Origin: Phaeoceros laevis
Taxonomy: Eukaryota > Anthocerotophyta > Anthocerotopsida > Notothyladales
Assembly: GCA_049999765.1 (NCBI GenBank)
Contig: JBNGIQ010009366.1
Location: 115,927 to 179,926, forward strand
Direction of reading: 5' to 3'
Length of the DNA: 64,000 nucleotides
Of this stretch, positions 41,228 through 52,481 are shown in pieces. A program made the translations under genes and the position numbers. The first letter of the stretch is position 1. Every line of letters begins with the position of its first letter. The notes under the pieces are model-generated. The model was not told the origin of the DNA, did no database searches, and saw only the letters and a list, made by a program, of their open reading frames with translations.

Positions 41228-44200
41228 AAGTGCGGTGGGAGCCGGTAAACATCGCAGTCGGTCACGTGACAGCCGGTACGTTGCCCCTGACTTGGAAGCT
41301 TCGAGGCTGGCAGGCAGATGCGAGGCTGAACGGTTGGTTAGTAGGTAGGTTCGGAATGCAACCGTAGGCTTCTACTTGGCCCCACCTCACCTTGTGACCT
41401 TCATCCTCCGCCNNNNNNNNNNNNNNNNNNNNNNNNNNNNNNNNNNNNNNNNNNNNNNNNNNNNNNNNNNNNNNNNNNNNNNNNNNNNNNNNNNNNNNNN
41501 NNNNNNNNNNNNCCCGGCGGCGGGGCGGCGAGGGAGGGTGCAAGCTTGCGGCGCTGCTGGCTATGGCTCTCGTGGGGGAGCCGGCAGGTCCTCTGTGGGG
41601 GTTTGTATCTATGGTTGCTCTTCTGTCGCGCGGGCCAGTCTTGAGTGATGACTGTTGCTTTGCAGCTGGGCATGGCGGTGGCTATGGCGCCATGGCCAGT
41701 TGTGACTGTGACTGCTTGCTGGATGCAATTTGTCGTCCTTGCTGGATGCAATTTCTTTGTGTGCACAGCTCGATTGAGCGAGCTCCCGTGGTTAGCTCAG
41801 GCACTGAGCACTGTACGTGTCTCGATCGGCAGATGGTGTTCAAACTGACGATTGTGCTGGCTCCTTTTGTATGTGTCTTGAACAGCAGCTCTGCCATGGG
41901 CTGCTTGCAATTGGATTTAACCTAGGCAGCTGTCTCCTCAGTGGTTGTCCTTTGAATTTGCTGGCTTGCAAGGAAGTTTAGCTAGCCCGCTTGAGCGGGC
42001 ACAGTAGACAGCCCACCTGGACCACGGTTGGACGTGTTCCCGGCCGGCTGTCTGCGCTGCTCGCTCAGGCAAGCAAGCAAGCTTGCTTCATCAGCCCTGA
42101 TCATGTGTTTGAACACGTTCATGAATTCATGCTTCTTTCCTTCCTCAAGGCCTGCCTAGGTGTTTTGAAAAGTGTTTGAACACAATTTGTCCGTTCTGTG
42201 GCATTGCATACTGCTTCCAATTTGTGTGAGGATTCCAAGGGTGTTTTGTGTGACCTCGGATTGGGTCTTTGGATTCCTAGCTAGCTACCGCTACCGCGCG
42301 TGCTACAAGGTCTGCAACCACAGGTACAAATCTCCATGGAGAGCCTGGGCGGCCGGGGATCATCAGCAAGTTTGCAAGCGCACCCGTGGGCGGTAATAAT
42401 TAATATTTCTCTGCAGGCAGGCATGCGCGCAATCAACATTGGTGTGTTGTGGTTAAAACTGTCGTCGCCCGATAGCTAGGATCTCACACATGTATGCAAT
42501 TGAGCTTGTAGATAAATTCATCTCTTTTGTGCTCCAAAGCGTGCTCGATGATTCTGTCTAGAGTTGTACAGTTGAGCACTTGATGGACATAAAGTGGCTC
42601 CACTTCATTACGGATCGAGTTCTAGCGCTCACAGCAAACTTGTCAACTGATTCACTTGCAATTGTGCTGCACATGCTTCTTCCATCGCAATGAATCCATG
42701 CTTGGCTTTCTCCATACGGGTCCCTTCAAGTGGCCATATATCCGCTCGTTTTGTCGCGGCCATGTCGAGACTCGAGAGTGCTTGTGGCTAGCTACGGGCA
42801 CGATCGCAAGCCCAACTGCAATTTGCAACCCTTTCGAATTCCAAACAAGCGATCGATAGCCGCGTTTGGTCGATCGAGAACGTGCTCGCGAGCTAGCAAA
42901 TGTTCCAGATTAGAGTCCGTACCAGATCCTAGCTGTTCGATGCTGGGTGCACTCGACGATCTAGAAGCTTCTGACGAGGCTCTCTGAAGATGCCTGCTAC
43001 CTACCTCACGATCGATGCCTCTTCAAATCGTCAGAATGCCGCACTGACTTACAGGCACAGCAGAGGCGTGATGGGTGCACCAGTTTACGATGCCGCTGAG
43101 CTAGCTTGCAATTGGAGATCCAGGTACAGCAGGCTCGGTGCCCATGGTCGAGCTGGCAGGCATCCCGCGACCCCACGAGAAGCAGGACGCTCCTAGGTTG
43201 CGTGCCTCGCCAGGCCACCTTTCTGCCCTAGCTCCTCCGGCCCTGGGCTATAAGAGCAGGCGCAGCCCCAGCCTTGAGCCTCATTGTGTCCGCTCTCTCC
43301 TCCTCCTCCTCGCCGCCCTTCTGCTAGCGCTAGCCTTCAGCTCTGAGCTCCCAGCCCTCAGCTCTGAGCTCTTTCCCTTTCTCTTCTCGCTTTCAAGTGC
43401 TTTGATCCCGTGCTTTGCAGTCTTGAGCTGTTTCTTCTGCCAGCAGCTCCGGATTCCAGCCTCCTCAGGTTTCTTCCGGCCAGCTCTGCCCCACCTCGTT
43501 GCTTGCGTCAGGTTTTCCTTCTGTGATTGGCAGGGGGGGCTCTGCTTTGGATTAACGTTGGTGCCGCTTCTCTGTCTGCCTTCAGAAATTTTTCTCCATC
43601 ACCTTCGCCCTAGCTTTCCTTCTCAAGCTAACATGTGCTCCTCCTTTGTTCTGTCTACAGGCACCGGCGCCGGCACCGGAAGCGAGCGAGTATTAGCGCC
43701 GTAGTGGACAAAGGGCATTCTGTCATCGGTCCTGAGTTCTTGAACTACTGTTCGCGAGGGCTTCTTCCTCGACCTCGTCGCGTCTTCTACACCTGTAGCT
43801 TGGTTGAGGCTAGCCAGGTGTCTTCACACTGGTACGTCTTCAGGACTCGACGTCCACAAGTTTTGGTGTAGTGTGTTTCTGTACGTGCACGCATGTCAGA
43901 ACTGCGAACGTTGTGAAAGCTGGTATGTCTTCTGGTGTGCAGACCGGTTAGGAGCCGGAGAAGGGCTTCTGTCGAATCAGTTTCAGTTTTTGATTTGAGC
44001 TTTATTACAAGTCTTGCTTTGGACGTCCTCGCTTGCTTGGCGAGCCCTGGACAGCTCGCCCGAGAAATGGGTGGCACCCAGGTACCCTTCTTGAAACTTT
44101 TCGCTTACAACTTAACTTGTTGACGTTATCTTTTCAATGGAGATCTGAATCGAGGACAGTTCATGAAGCCAATTGAATCAGCTTTGCTAGCTTTTTTCCG

Positions 44201-45540
44201 CACCGTGTCTCAAAACTAGAGCGTGGGGGCGTGCCTTTGGTTTCTGAAAGCTCTGACGCGTGCGTTGCATTGCAACAATGTGCAGATGGCAGAAATGATG
44301 ATCAAGCTTATCTGTTGTGAGGTGTGGGCAAGGGACGTCCGGTGGTGTCACTCCACGCTTCATTAGTGGGATTGGTCTCCATGGAGATTTGTATCTAGTT
44401 TGTGGTGTCTCCTCCATCCCCTTCTTCCCGTCCCCATGGCAGGAGATGTGTACGTCGACGATCCTCTCCATTTTCACATCCGCTCATCCTCTCTCACTAT
44501 CTAAGGTCCAGCTCATTGCTTCACCTGTCCTGATCATCGAAGTCGTTTGGTGGTCGAAGCATATGGTGGTGGAGAGCTGGAGCATATGGTGGTGGAGAGC
44601 TGTTGCCGATCTAGAGGGGGATGAGGGCGTGATTGCCGGAGGCGAGGAGGGTATCGTTCACATCGATCTCCACCTCGAGTTCGAGGAACCATGGCCAGCT
44701 GCAGGAGAGCTAATGGTGAGCCGATGTGGGACGGGTCTTGAAGGGGGCATCCAGGAGAGACACGCAATAAGTGGGGGGCGGTGCGATCCCCTGGGTCGGT
44801 ATATTGTACCATCCTGACTCACGGGCTCCTTGATTGTTATTCAATCGAGCACAGTGCACGTGTGTGAGGGTTGGCTGTTCCGGCCTGGGCATCCTGCAAG
44901 TGTGTCACAGTCAGGAGTGCTTCTGTGCGCAGCGAAAGGGAGGCAAGAGGAGTTTCGAATTCAGACTTTCTGGGTGGGTTCGAATTCCTAGAGCTTTCTT
45001 GATAGCGGCCATGGATCCACAGGCACTGCAGCTGGTGAGCTCCACCCCAACCTCTTATTGGAACCGCCTGCGCTCTCAATGGTGCGCAAATTGTGTGGAA
45101 TCGAACGAAACAAGGTAGACCGAAAGTCCTTGGAAGGTTCAGCACACGACTCCATCAGTGGGAGAACACTTTTTTTTAGTTGTCGAGCAAAAGTGATGAA
45201 TGGGGCGCTAGTGATAGAACTTAAACTAGGTCTCAACCACATTTGGAGAAGACTCTCTTTGTCAGAAATCAATCCGTGCTAGTGATAGAACTTAAACTAT
45301 GTCTTAACCACGTCTTGTGGTGTCTTAGTGTTCAATCGTTTTTGAAACATTAGTGACTTGGAACTTGTAGGACTTGCGTGGAAGTAAAACTTGCGCCCAT
45401 GACCGACCAACTCTTGTGTCCGGATTTGAGCTTTTGAGCAAACCAGTTAGTGGTCAGGCTCCACCGAGCAAGTGCTTTTCTTACTGCGCCTGCTCAATGC
45501 CTCGTGGTCTCACTGCGAAACCATCAATGTTGGGAGTCAT
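41228..45540 (+). repeat. dispersed repeat R, copy R2
   Basis: About 4.3 kb with the same order of landmarks as R1. Start GTGGGAGCCGGTAAACATCGCAGTCGGTCACGTGACAG (41231-41268). CTCGTGGGGGAGCC, GGCAGGTCCTCTGTGGGG (41568-41600). CATGGTCGAGCTGGCAGG (43143-43160). CCTCCGGCCCTGGGC then TATAAGA (43249). GCAGATGGCAGAAATGATG (44284). CTGCGCTCTCAATGGTGCGCAAATTGTGTGGAA (45068-45100). TGCTCAATGCCTCGTGGTCTC (45491-45511). It includes a 100-N gap. No conserved protein. Confidence 0.72.
41413..41512. other. 100-N assembly gap
   Basis: Fixed-length gap inside R2, bordered by CCTCCGCC on the left and CCCGGCGGCGGGGCGGCG on the right. The matching place in R1 (about 22360-22425) is a GC-rich CGG-rich stretch, so the gap is probably small and caused by GC-rich sequence. 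Confidence 0.9.
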
Positions 45541-46325
45541 AGATAGAGTGGAGCAAACCTCCTCCCATCTCTGACCAGTTGAAACCTTGTGCTCTCTGCC
45601 AAATAGTGTAATTGATGTATGGCCTCGTCCGCCAAGCTTGTCAAAGCCAACCCCACTTGGCATTGCCTCTGCCATGACGTACACTATCCAGTGTGAAAAC
45701 ACAGTCGGCTCAATAAAAGAACGGTACCCAGAAGTCGGCTAAGTGACCCCACCAGCTAGTGGGTAGCGCCATGGAAAGGCCACATACAGTTAGATGTGTG
45801 CTTTTGCAGGGTCTCAGCCACAAGGTGCTTTTGCAGGGTCTCAGCCACAACAAGGTGCTTTTGCAGGGTCTCAGTCACAAGAATAGCAGTAGCACTGGTC
45901 ACTGATGCAGTGTTTATTGCAGTTCAGCTGATTAAGCAACGTACACGTATCAATGCCTGTGTTGCATCGCTAATACTGTCTGAGCTGCACTCAGGCCCTA
46001 GGCCCGTGGGGCAATGGACAAACTCATTCATGACTCAAAAGGGACTCCTGTACAACCTTTTGAAGACGGAGACAGCCAGCAATTTGCACCACTTCCGAAA
46101 TCTTGAGGTGGACACAGTTTTGTTGAGCTGTCTGTCTTCACAAATGTCTCCGATGAAGGTGGCCTAAAACGCACACTTCCTCCATGGTCATCATTCCAAA
46201 TATTTAGCTGAAAAGCGCATAAATTTTTAACTATCTCCTCCTCTGGAAATTGTCCCCATTTATGTGACTGAGAAGCTCATATGATTTCAACTGTATCCTC
46301 CTCAGGACATAATCCCCGTTACCTA
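45541..46325. other. intergenic with a short tandem repeat
   Basis: Flank between R2 and the SURNod19-like gene. It contains a three-unit tandem repeat, listed separately. The open frame running through the repeat (45796-46167) looks incidental. Poly-A signals of the minus-strand gene should lie near 46200-46320. Confidence 0.4.
45798..45881. repeat. three-unit tandem repeat of 27-30 bp
   Basis: GTGCTTTTGCAGGGTCTCAG plus CCACAAG, CCACAACAAG or TCACAAG occurs three times in direct succession (starts 45798, 45825, 45855). Confidence 0.92.
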
Positions 46326-48226
46326 TTACCTGAGAAGCGCATAAGAATCCAACTGTCTCCTCCTTTTCACAAGAACGAGTGCCACCACAATCACACCACA
46401 AGCAGCAACCACACCTGCAAGCCCAAAAATCGTCGTCACGTACGCCGAAACCTGAACAAGCACAGGTAAATGCAAACCATTAGTGATAGGCCTCCTACAG
46501 CCAGCCAGCCCTTACAGCAGGAGAAAACGAACGACCCGGCTCTTACCAGGGCATTCTGTGACGCTGTGACTTGATTTATTCCAAGCTCCTTTATGGCGGC
46601 TTCTGACTCGTCAAAGTCAGCCACCAAAAGGTAGTGAAGGCTCATAACACCGGTATGTTCAGAAAGAGAACTATAGCGGCACTTCAACCGCAGATTCTCC
46701 CCGTCGTACATTTTCACAGAGCCAGGTTTGGGGTAGCACGCACCCATTCCCACAACGTAGCCTGCCTCATCACCTGCTGCTGTGCCAGTCCCGTAGAATG
46801 GCTCTGACGTACACAATTCACGACCATCCTGCACCCACAAATCAAGGATGGCGAGGTCAAGGATGGTGAGGTTATGAAGCATCCTCTTGACAACCATTGA
46901 GTGAGAAAAGTAGCAGTGCAGGCTTGCTACACTAGGGTTACCTCACCATACATGGTGCAGCCCATGCCTCCAACATGCTGGTGGGCTACAGAATATATTA
47001 GATGACCACCCTTGGGAATCGGGAAGCTGGACTCAACATTGTGCACACATGTTGCAGAAGGCAAGCTTCTGTCGCAAGCAGGAACTGTATACTCCACCTG
47101 TTAAGACAGCCGCAGTATACATTGATCATCATGCTTAGTTCCAAACCAACGGAAGTGTCAAAGCTGTAACCATGTCGCACCAAAAAACAGCAAGACCGAG
47201 AACAGGGGTCTGCACACCTTGCAACCCCCCTTGTTTGCCCCCCTCTTCCCATTGTCTGTGGCATCATAAATGTAGGTCCTTAATGGCACAACGCTGGAGT
47301 CCCAGTCCACAAAATGAACTGTGTACTTGAGATGATATGTCTTCTTTCCGGGCAAGGAAACTCCTGTGACTGCACACTTCTGCCCATCCTCACAGCAGTA
47401 AAAACCACCCGTGTAGTTTGCACCGACAGTGGCTGCATACTTAAAAGTGGACGTATCCACCCCATATAGTTTACACCTGCAAAATGAAATAGAGGAGCTT
47501 AAGTTTGTCAATGCAAGCTACATTCAAGAGGCATACCAAACGGTACAAACAACCAGTTCACAGCCTGACCTGCATTCCAAGCAGCCCCTGGGATCCACAG
47601 CAGATCTGGTATCGATGCCGTGCACGTTCAAGTACCAGACTTCTCGGCTGCCCTCAGGGACCAGGGCTGGGTCACCAACAACAACACCATAAGGATCAGG
47701 AATGGCATAGTTTGTGTGCCTTGTTTCCGAGCCAACCCCGAAAAGTTGGTCAAGAGCACGATCCTGACAAATCCCATCATTGCGGAGGCGAATTTTGGTT
47801 CCCGACTTGTCCACGTAGTACCTGCGAGTGAACTGAAATCAGGACCAAAGAACTCCACCCCCTAAAACCAACGCAACCAAGCAGCATCTGCAACCTTAGA
47901 CACCAGTGTTACCTTGCGGTTACCCAATGGTGCAAGTAGACATCTGTCAAAGGCACAGAAATGCCTTCCTCGTCAACCAGCTCCGCATCGAATCCCTTGA
48001 TCGCTATGTGACCTGTTGGGAATTCCATCTCGTGGTTCTTGTTGCTAACCTCCCCAGGGCCCAGAATGAACGCTTTGGACAGGTAGGTGCGGGACTTGAC
48101 ATTTGCGCCCTGTTTGAAGTTGCTGAAAGTACTGGAAACGGGCAATTCGATAGCCAGACCGATTGAAAGCAACCCAAGAAGTGCTACCAAACCCAATCCT
48201 ACAGCAGCCCAGCTCTGACCCGCCAT
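46326..48226 (-). CDS. SURNod19-like secretory-pathway membrane protein
   Basis: Member of the plant 'stress up-regulated Nod 19' family, whose molecular function is not established. Six exons: 48226-47913, 47821-47570, 47476-47218, 47097-46942, 46828-46547, 46451-46326, closing to 462 aa. Signal peptide about 1-26 (VGLGLVALLGLLSIGLA). Family blocks in order: FILGPGEVSNKNHEMEFPTG, HIAIKGFDAELVDEEG, the YLHHWVTARYYVD junction across the first intron, GVGSETRHT, PDPYGVVVGDPALVPEG, LNVHGIDTR, GFYCCEDGQKC, YTVHFVDWDSSVVPLRTYIY, HQHVGGMGCTMYGEDGR, and AGYVVGMGACYPKPGSVKMY. The last exon adds one transmembrane helix (about 425-450) and a short basic tail. That exon needs the donor at 46546; reading through gives a different end. 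The exon 1 donor is fixed by phase: the HHW-V-T-A-R-YY join needs GCAAG followed by GTAACA. A broken partial copy lies at 36.5-38.2 kb. Confidence 0.9.
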
Positions 48227-49829
48227 CGCCACCTAACAGCGACAGCTACCTTTCCTGCACAGATTAAATTAGCTCAGCGCTCAGAAACTGCGAGCCACGA
48301 CATGCTAGCAAGCCCAAAATAAGCCCAATTTCGCATCTGAATGTCTGACTCACTACTCTCATCCAGAGATAGCTCGGGCATCAAGTCTTGCACTCACCTA
48401 CTTTTAAAGACCCGCCTGCTTCATGAAGAAACTGGAAGCCCAGGCCTACAAGGTTTGCAACCGCCGTGGGCCGCGGAGCATTAAAAAAGCACACGCAGAG
48501 AGCGAAGGGGTCGGTTTCGCAGTTGCTTCCATGTCGAGTTCCTCGGAGCTCAGCAGCTCTCTATTCCGTTCTATTATTCCACAAGTCAGGCAACGGCACC
48601 TCGTGATACTTGGCGTACAGTTACGGCACATCCAGTCAACATCATCACCTGCTTCGACGCAGGCCCCACAGTGAGCTGGCCGGTGAAATTTCTCTGGACG
48701 GTCCTGATCCAACTGTCTACCCACGTGTCTACTGCTAGCTTCGAGGCTAAACGGGCGACTGAATGAAAGTTCACTCCGGACTTGCCGGGGAAACCGCTGA
48801 GGCGTGTGCTGCGGATAACCGGCCAACGCCGGCCAGCTTACATTTGTATTCTTCCTGCTGGCTACAGAACACAGTTTTACAGTACAGTGAATGGTTATGG
48901 AGATCGGTCAAGATGCCTTTTCGGCAATGGCAAAGTGCTGCAGAACAGTAGAGACTCTACACGACCAGAGTCCAGACAAATGGCCCTTCCGGATTTGGCT
49001 GGGCCAGACGCTTCCTTCTTTCCAGTATGGACACAGTCACACGGCACACATGATGAAACGCCCTTCCACTGTCATGGGAATGAAGATATGGGCAGCTCGC
49101 TTAGTTTTCTTCATATTGTGCTTTGCTCAGCAGTTTCAGTTCTCCAACTCTGCACAGGCACAGGCATGTAGTGACACCGACAGAGACACAGATGGTGTGG
49201 CTTGGACTCTGCCAGGCGGAGTCTAGAGCCTGGTGGACCCTAAGCTCCTTCACGGAACTACAAAGCACCAGTCTCTCATGAGCCCGAATGCTGAGAATGG
49301 CACTGAAGCACAGCGTTCGGGATCCTGCACAAAGCCCAGCGTTGTAAGATACTCACCATCCTGAATACCAATCAAGGAGTGAGAGACCTCTGTCTGATTG
49401 AATACGCCACAAGGCTTATCTCACCACGGCTTGAGCATCACATGCCTCCGAAGTGACGACATGCTGCATTTCGCCTTCCGAAAGATGGTTTCAGCACTGC
49501 CGACCATGATGCCCAAGGCTAGATTCTCTGTAACACGAACTGGATACTCTACTACCTGCTGACGTAGGTGGATTGCACATCAGTCCTCTTCTAAGACAAA
49601 ATTACCAGCATCACAAATCATGTTGCCGAAACAAGCAGATCGGTGACTGGAAGAGGCTGCTGACCTGACAACCTCTGCATGACTGCTCTCATGCCTTCCC
49701 CAGTGTCTCTGCCATGAAACATGAAGACCTTTTGGGAGCACCATTTGGGCCCAAAGTTGAATAGTGCACTTTTCCGTGGTTTTCTCGCAAGCAATAGAGA
49801 GGGGATTCAGTTACTTGGCTTTCCTTCAC
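48227..49829. other. intergenic, no gene supported
   Basis: 1.6 kb holding the promoter side of the SURNod19-like gene and the 3' side of the PPR editing factor. A minus-strand open frame at 48446-48826 has paired cysteines (DWMCRNC then CRCLTC), but no good start or family match. Confidence 0.4.
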
Positions 49830-52481
49830 TCAAGGCCGCCCCCCACAGTGACAAGAGCCATCCGCAAACCGGTGGACACGGTGCACATCCCTTACAATAA
49901 TCTCTCTCTTCTCGATCCTTGACATGATCTCCGTGGAACTGTGGCAGTCACCACACATGCGCAGGTTCTTGGTGACCAGCAGAGGTGTGCCATCCGGTGT
50001 GTTCATGAGACCATATGCCAATGCTAGCTTCTCAGCATGTCCACAGAGTTCATCTTCCTTCCGCTTATGGGACAGCTGCTTCAACACCAACTCCGTGTGA
50101 GGCACATGGCCGCCTTCCTCCTTCAATCGAGTACTCACACTCCGTACCTTGGAGGGAATGTCTTTTCTTACTTCACCCACAACAAATGTGTGCACGTGCC
50201 TGTCCACCTCAATGCCTGCAACTGCAGGTTTCTTGATAGCTCCAGCTTTCTTTCTCAAACTCTCTATCTTCTCTACATCTGACCATCTACCAGCATCTGC
50301 ATACATATTTCCCATCAGTACATAGGCAGTTGCATTCTGAGAATCTGATCTCATAAGATACTTGAAGCACCGCATTCCCAGCTCTACATTACCATGATCT
50401 CTACAGGCATTCAATAATGATGTGAGTCCAACATGGTCACATTTATACGTCAAAAGCATCTTCTCTGCCTCATCCAAGTAGCCTGCCCGCCCAAGAAGAT
50501 CAACCATGCAATTGCAATGCTCAACAGTGGGCATGATGCCACAGTCTTCGACCATGGCCTTGAAGAACTGTTGACCCTCTTTGGCAAGGCCTCCATGACT
50601 GCAAGCGGTAAGAAGGCAAGTGAAAGTAGTTTCGTCAGCCAGGACACCAGCCTGCATCATCGCCATAAAACACTCTATCGCCTCGTGACTGTTATTATTC
50701 TGACCAAACCCATTTATCATCGCATTCCATGTAACCACATCCTTTGTGGGCAAATTCTCAAACACTCTTCGTGCATCATCCAATTTGCCACACTTGGCAT
50801 ACATATCAACCAGGCAGTTGCCCAGCACAACCTCAGCTTCAAGTTGTCTTTCCCGGATTTTTACATGAAGCTGCTTGCCCTGCTGTAAAGCAGCTGCATT
50901 AGTACATGCCTTCAAGAGGCAAGCAAATGTGACAGCGTCAGCTGAAATCACACCCTCATGCTCCATTTTTGCATAAAGAGCAAGGGCTTTTTGGCCAAAG
51001 TCATGCTCAGCATATCCTGCTATCATTGCCGTCCACGTCACGACATTCTTTGTGGTCAAACTGTCGAAAATCCTTCGTGATTCTTCCAACATGCCACATT
51101 TTGCATACATGTCAACCAAGCAGGTGCCCACAAACACATCACACTCCAGCCCTCTTTCTTTAACCTGTGAATGGAGCTGCTTGCCCTGTTGCAAATCTCC
51201 AATGTTTGTGCATGCCTTCAACAAGCATGCAAATGTGACAGTGTTAGCCACGAATGAACCTTCTTGCTCCATTCTTGCATAAAGAGAAAGGGCTTCTCGA
51301 CCCTGCTCATGCTCAGCATACCCAGCTATCATAGCATTCCATGTCACAACATCCCTTGTGACCAAACTGTCAAAGATCTTGCGCGCATCGTCCAACCTAC
51401 CGCATTTTGCATACATGTCCACCAAGCAGTTCCATATAAATAAGTTGGGCTCAACGGTACTCTCCAACACATTAGCGTGCACTTGCCTGCCAGATATCAG
51501 GTCTGCTGCCCGTGCACAGGCTTGCAGGGCCGCCACAAACACGTGAGATGCCGGCTCCACACCGTAGCTGCGCATCTGTTGATACAGTTTAATAGCCTGC
51601 TGGGGTTTCCCAAGTTTAGCATGGGCTCCGATCACAGCAGACCACGTGAAGACATCTGGTTTGGCCACCCTGGTGAACACGTCCTTTGCCTCTTGCAACC
51701 TGCCGTGAGAAGCATACATGCGTAGGATGTTATTGGCTAAGAATGTGTCTGAACCATGACCGGCTTTGACGATCAGTTGATCAACGCGGCGTGCCAATTC
51801 CAAATGAGCCACACAGCTCTTGAGAACAAGGTAAAAGAGAGAAGTAGAAACAGGCGATTTTCTGTGCACCAGGATGCTCAGAGCGTCAACAGCTTCACCT
51901 AGGTCACCCCTGTCACACAGTTTGCTCACGGATTCAGCACTAACGTCACTTCTGTGGTCGGCAACTCTGCCGGGGCCAGAAGTGTTGGGCAGGGTCAAGC
52001 TGGATGTCCCCAGTAGCGAATCTAAGGCAGCCAGCCGCTCATCCACCCAAGCTGGCTTCCAGAAGCTGTTCAGCCAGAGGACCTCCTTGGACTCCTTGTG
52101 CCTGAAGTCGGGAGAGCGTGGACTGTTTTTGTGCTGCCTATGATCCCACCACAGTCTAGGATCTAAAAAGAAGTCCCGCCACAATGGCTCCTGCCGCTCT
52201 CTCAGTGACTTGCCGATACTGATCCCCGCCGCAGATACTTCCACAGGCTCACACTGCTGTAGGCGGCCTGAGATGGCTAGAAGGCTGCTGCACCTTAAAA
52301 CACTCCTGCTGTTTCCTGAAGAAACTTGCAGGGTCGCCAAACCCCGCTGGTAAAAACTCCCAGAGCTTGGTACTGGCTCAGACCGCCTGGAATCGATCTG
52401 CACAACCGCAGTATATGATGGCTGCAAACAACTGGCAGCCATCACTCCCAAGATTATTGCTGCCTCAGAGACCATGATCAT
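49830..52481 (-). CDS. PLS-class PPR protein with KP-type DYW deaminase domain (organellar RNA editing factor, likely U-to-C)
   Basis: Intronless, 883 aa from ATG 52481. An in-frame upstream extension begins only with GTG. The N-terminus (to about 180) is rich in Ser, Arg and Ala, as in organelle targeting. Several P-L1-S1-type PPR triplets follow, with repeated NCLVDMYAKCG.LDDAR and DVVTWNAMIAGYAEH units that select an RNA site. E1/E2 motifs and a full DYW-like cytidine-deaminase fold end the protein. Zinc and active-site residues are all present: H815-A-E817, C843-GD-C846, H867/H870 and C877-x-C879. Two features mark the KP class: the PG box reads KKPAVAGIEVD (from about 750) instead of PGxSWIE, and the last residues are CGGRP where classical members end CGDYW. 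KP-class domains have been linked to U-to-C editing. The target transcript is unknown. It is divergent to the CLC gene. Confidence 0.94.
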   Translation of the reverse strand: MIMVSEAAIILGVMAASCLQPSYTAVVQIDSRRSEPVPSSGSFYQRGLATLQVSSGNSRSVLRCSSLLAISGRLQQCEPVEVSAAGISIGKSLRERQEPLWRDFFLDPRLWWDHRQHKNSPRSPDFRHKESKEVLWLNSFWKPAWVDERLAALDSLLGTSSLTLPNTSGPGRVADHRSDVSAESVSKLCDRGDLGEAVDALSILVHRKSPVSTSLFYLVLKSCVAHLELARRVDQLIVKAGHGSDTFLANNILRMYASHGRLQEAKDVFTRVAKPDVFTWSAVIGAHAKLGKPQQAIKLYQQMRSYGVEPASHVFVAALQACARAADLISGRQVHANVLESTVEPNLFIWNCLVDMYAKCGRLDDARKIFDSLVTRDVVTWNAMIAGYAEHEQGREALSLYARMEQEGSFVANTVTFACLLKACTNIGDLQQGKQLHSQVKERGLECDVFVGTCLVDMYAKCGMLEESRRIFDSLTTKNVVTWTAMIAGYAEHDFGQKALALYAKMEHEGVISADAVTFACLLKACTNAAALQQGKQLHVKIRERQLEAEVVLGNCLVDMYAKCGKLDDARRVFENLPTKDVVTWNAMINGFGQNNNSHEAIECFMAMMQAGVLADETTFTCLLTACSHGGLAKEGQQFFKAMVEDCGIMPTVEHCNCMVDLLGRAGYLDEAEKMLLTYKCDHVGLTSLLNACRDHGNVELGMRCFKYLMRSDSQNATAYVLMGNMYADAGRWSDVEKIESLRKKAGAIKKPAVAGIEVDRHVHTFVVGEVRKDIPSKVRSVSTRLKEEGGHVPHTELVLKQLSHKRKEDELCGHAEKLALAYGLMNTPDGTPLLVTKNLRMCGDCHSSTEIMSRIEKREIIVRDVHRVHRFADGSCHCGGRP

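Noticed and set aside
22205-45540. R1 and R2 as the two LTRs of a single 23-kb retrotransposon.
   Set aside because: Two more R copies (R3, R4), an intact GNK2 gene and gene fragments lie between them, and no gag or pol sequence is seen.
45796-46167. Open frame with a repeated CFCRVSAT peptide.
   Set aside because: The peptide repeat is only the translation of a three-unit DNA tandem repeat; no other coding feature.
48446-48826. Minus-strand frame with a DWMCRNC...CRCLTC cysteine cluster resembling a RanBP2-type zinc finger.
   Set aside because: The spacing between cysteine pairs is off, the frame lacks a good ATG, and nothing else in it resembles a gene.
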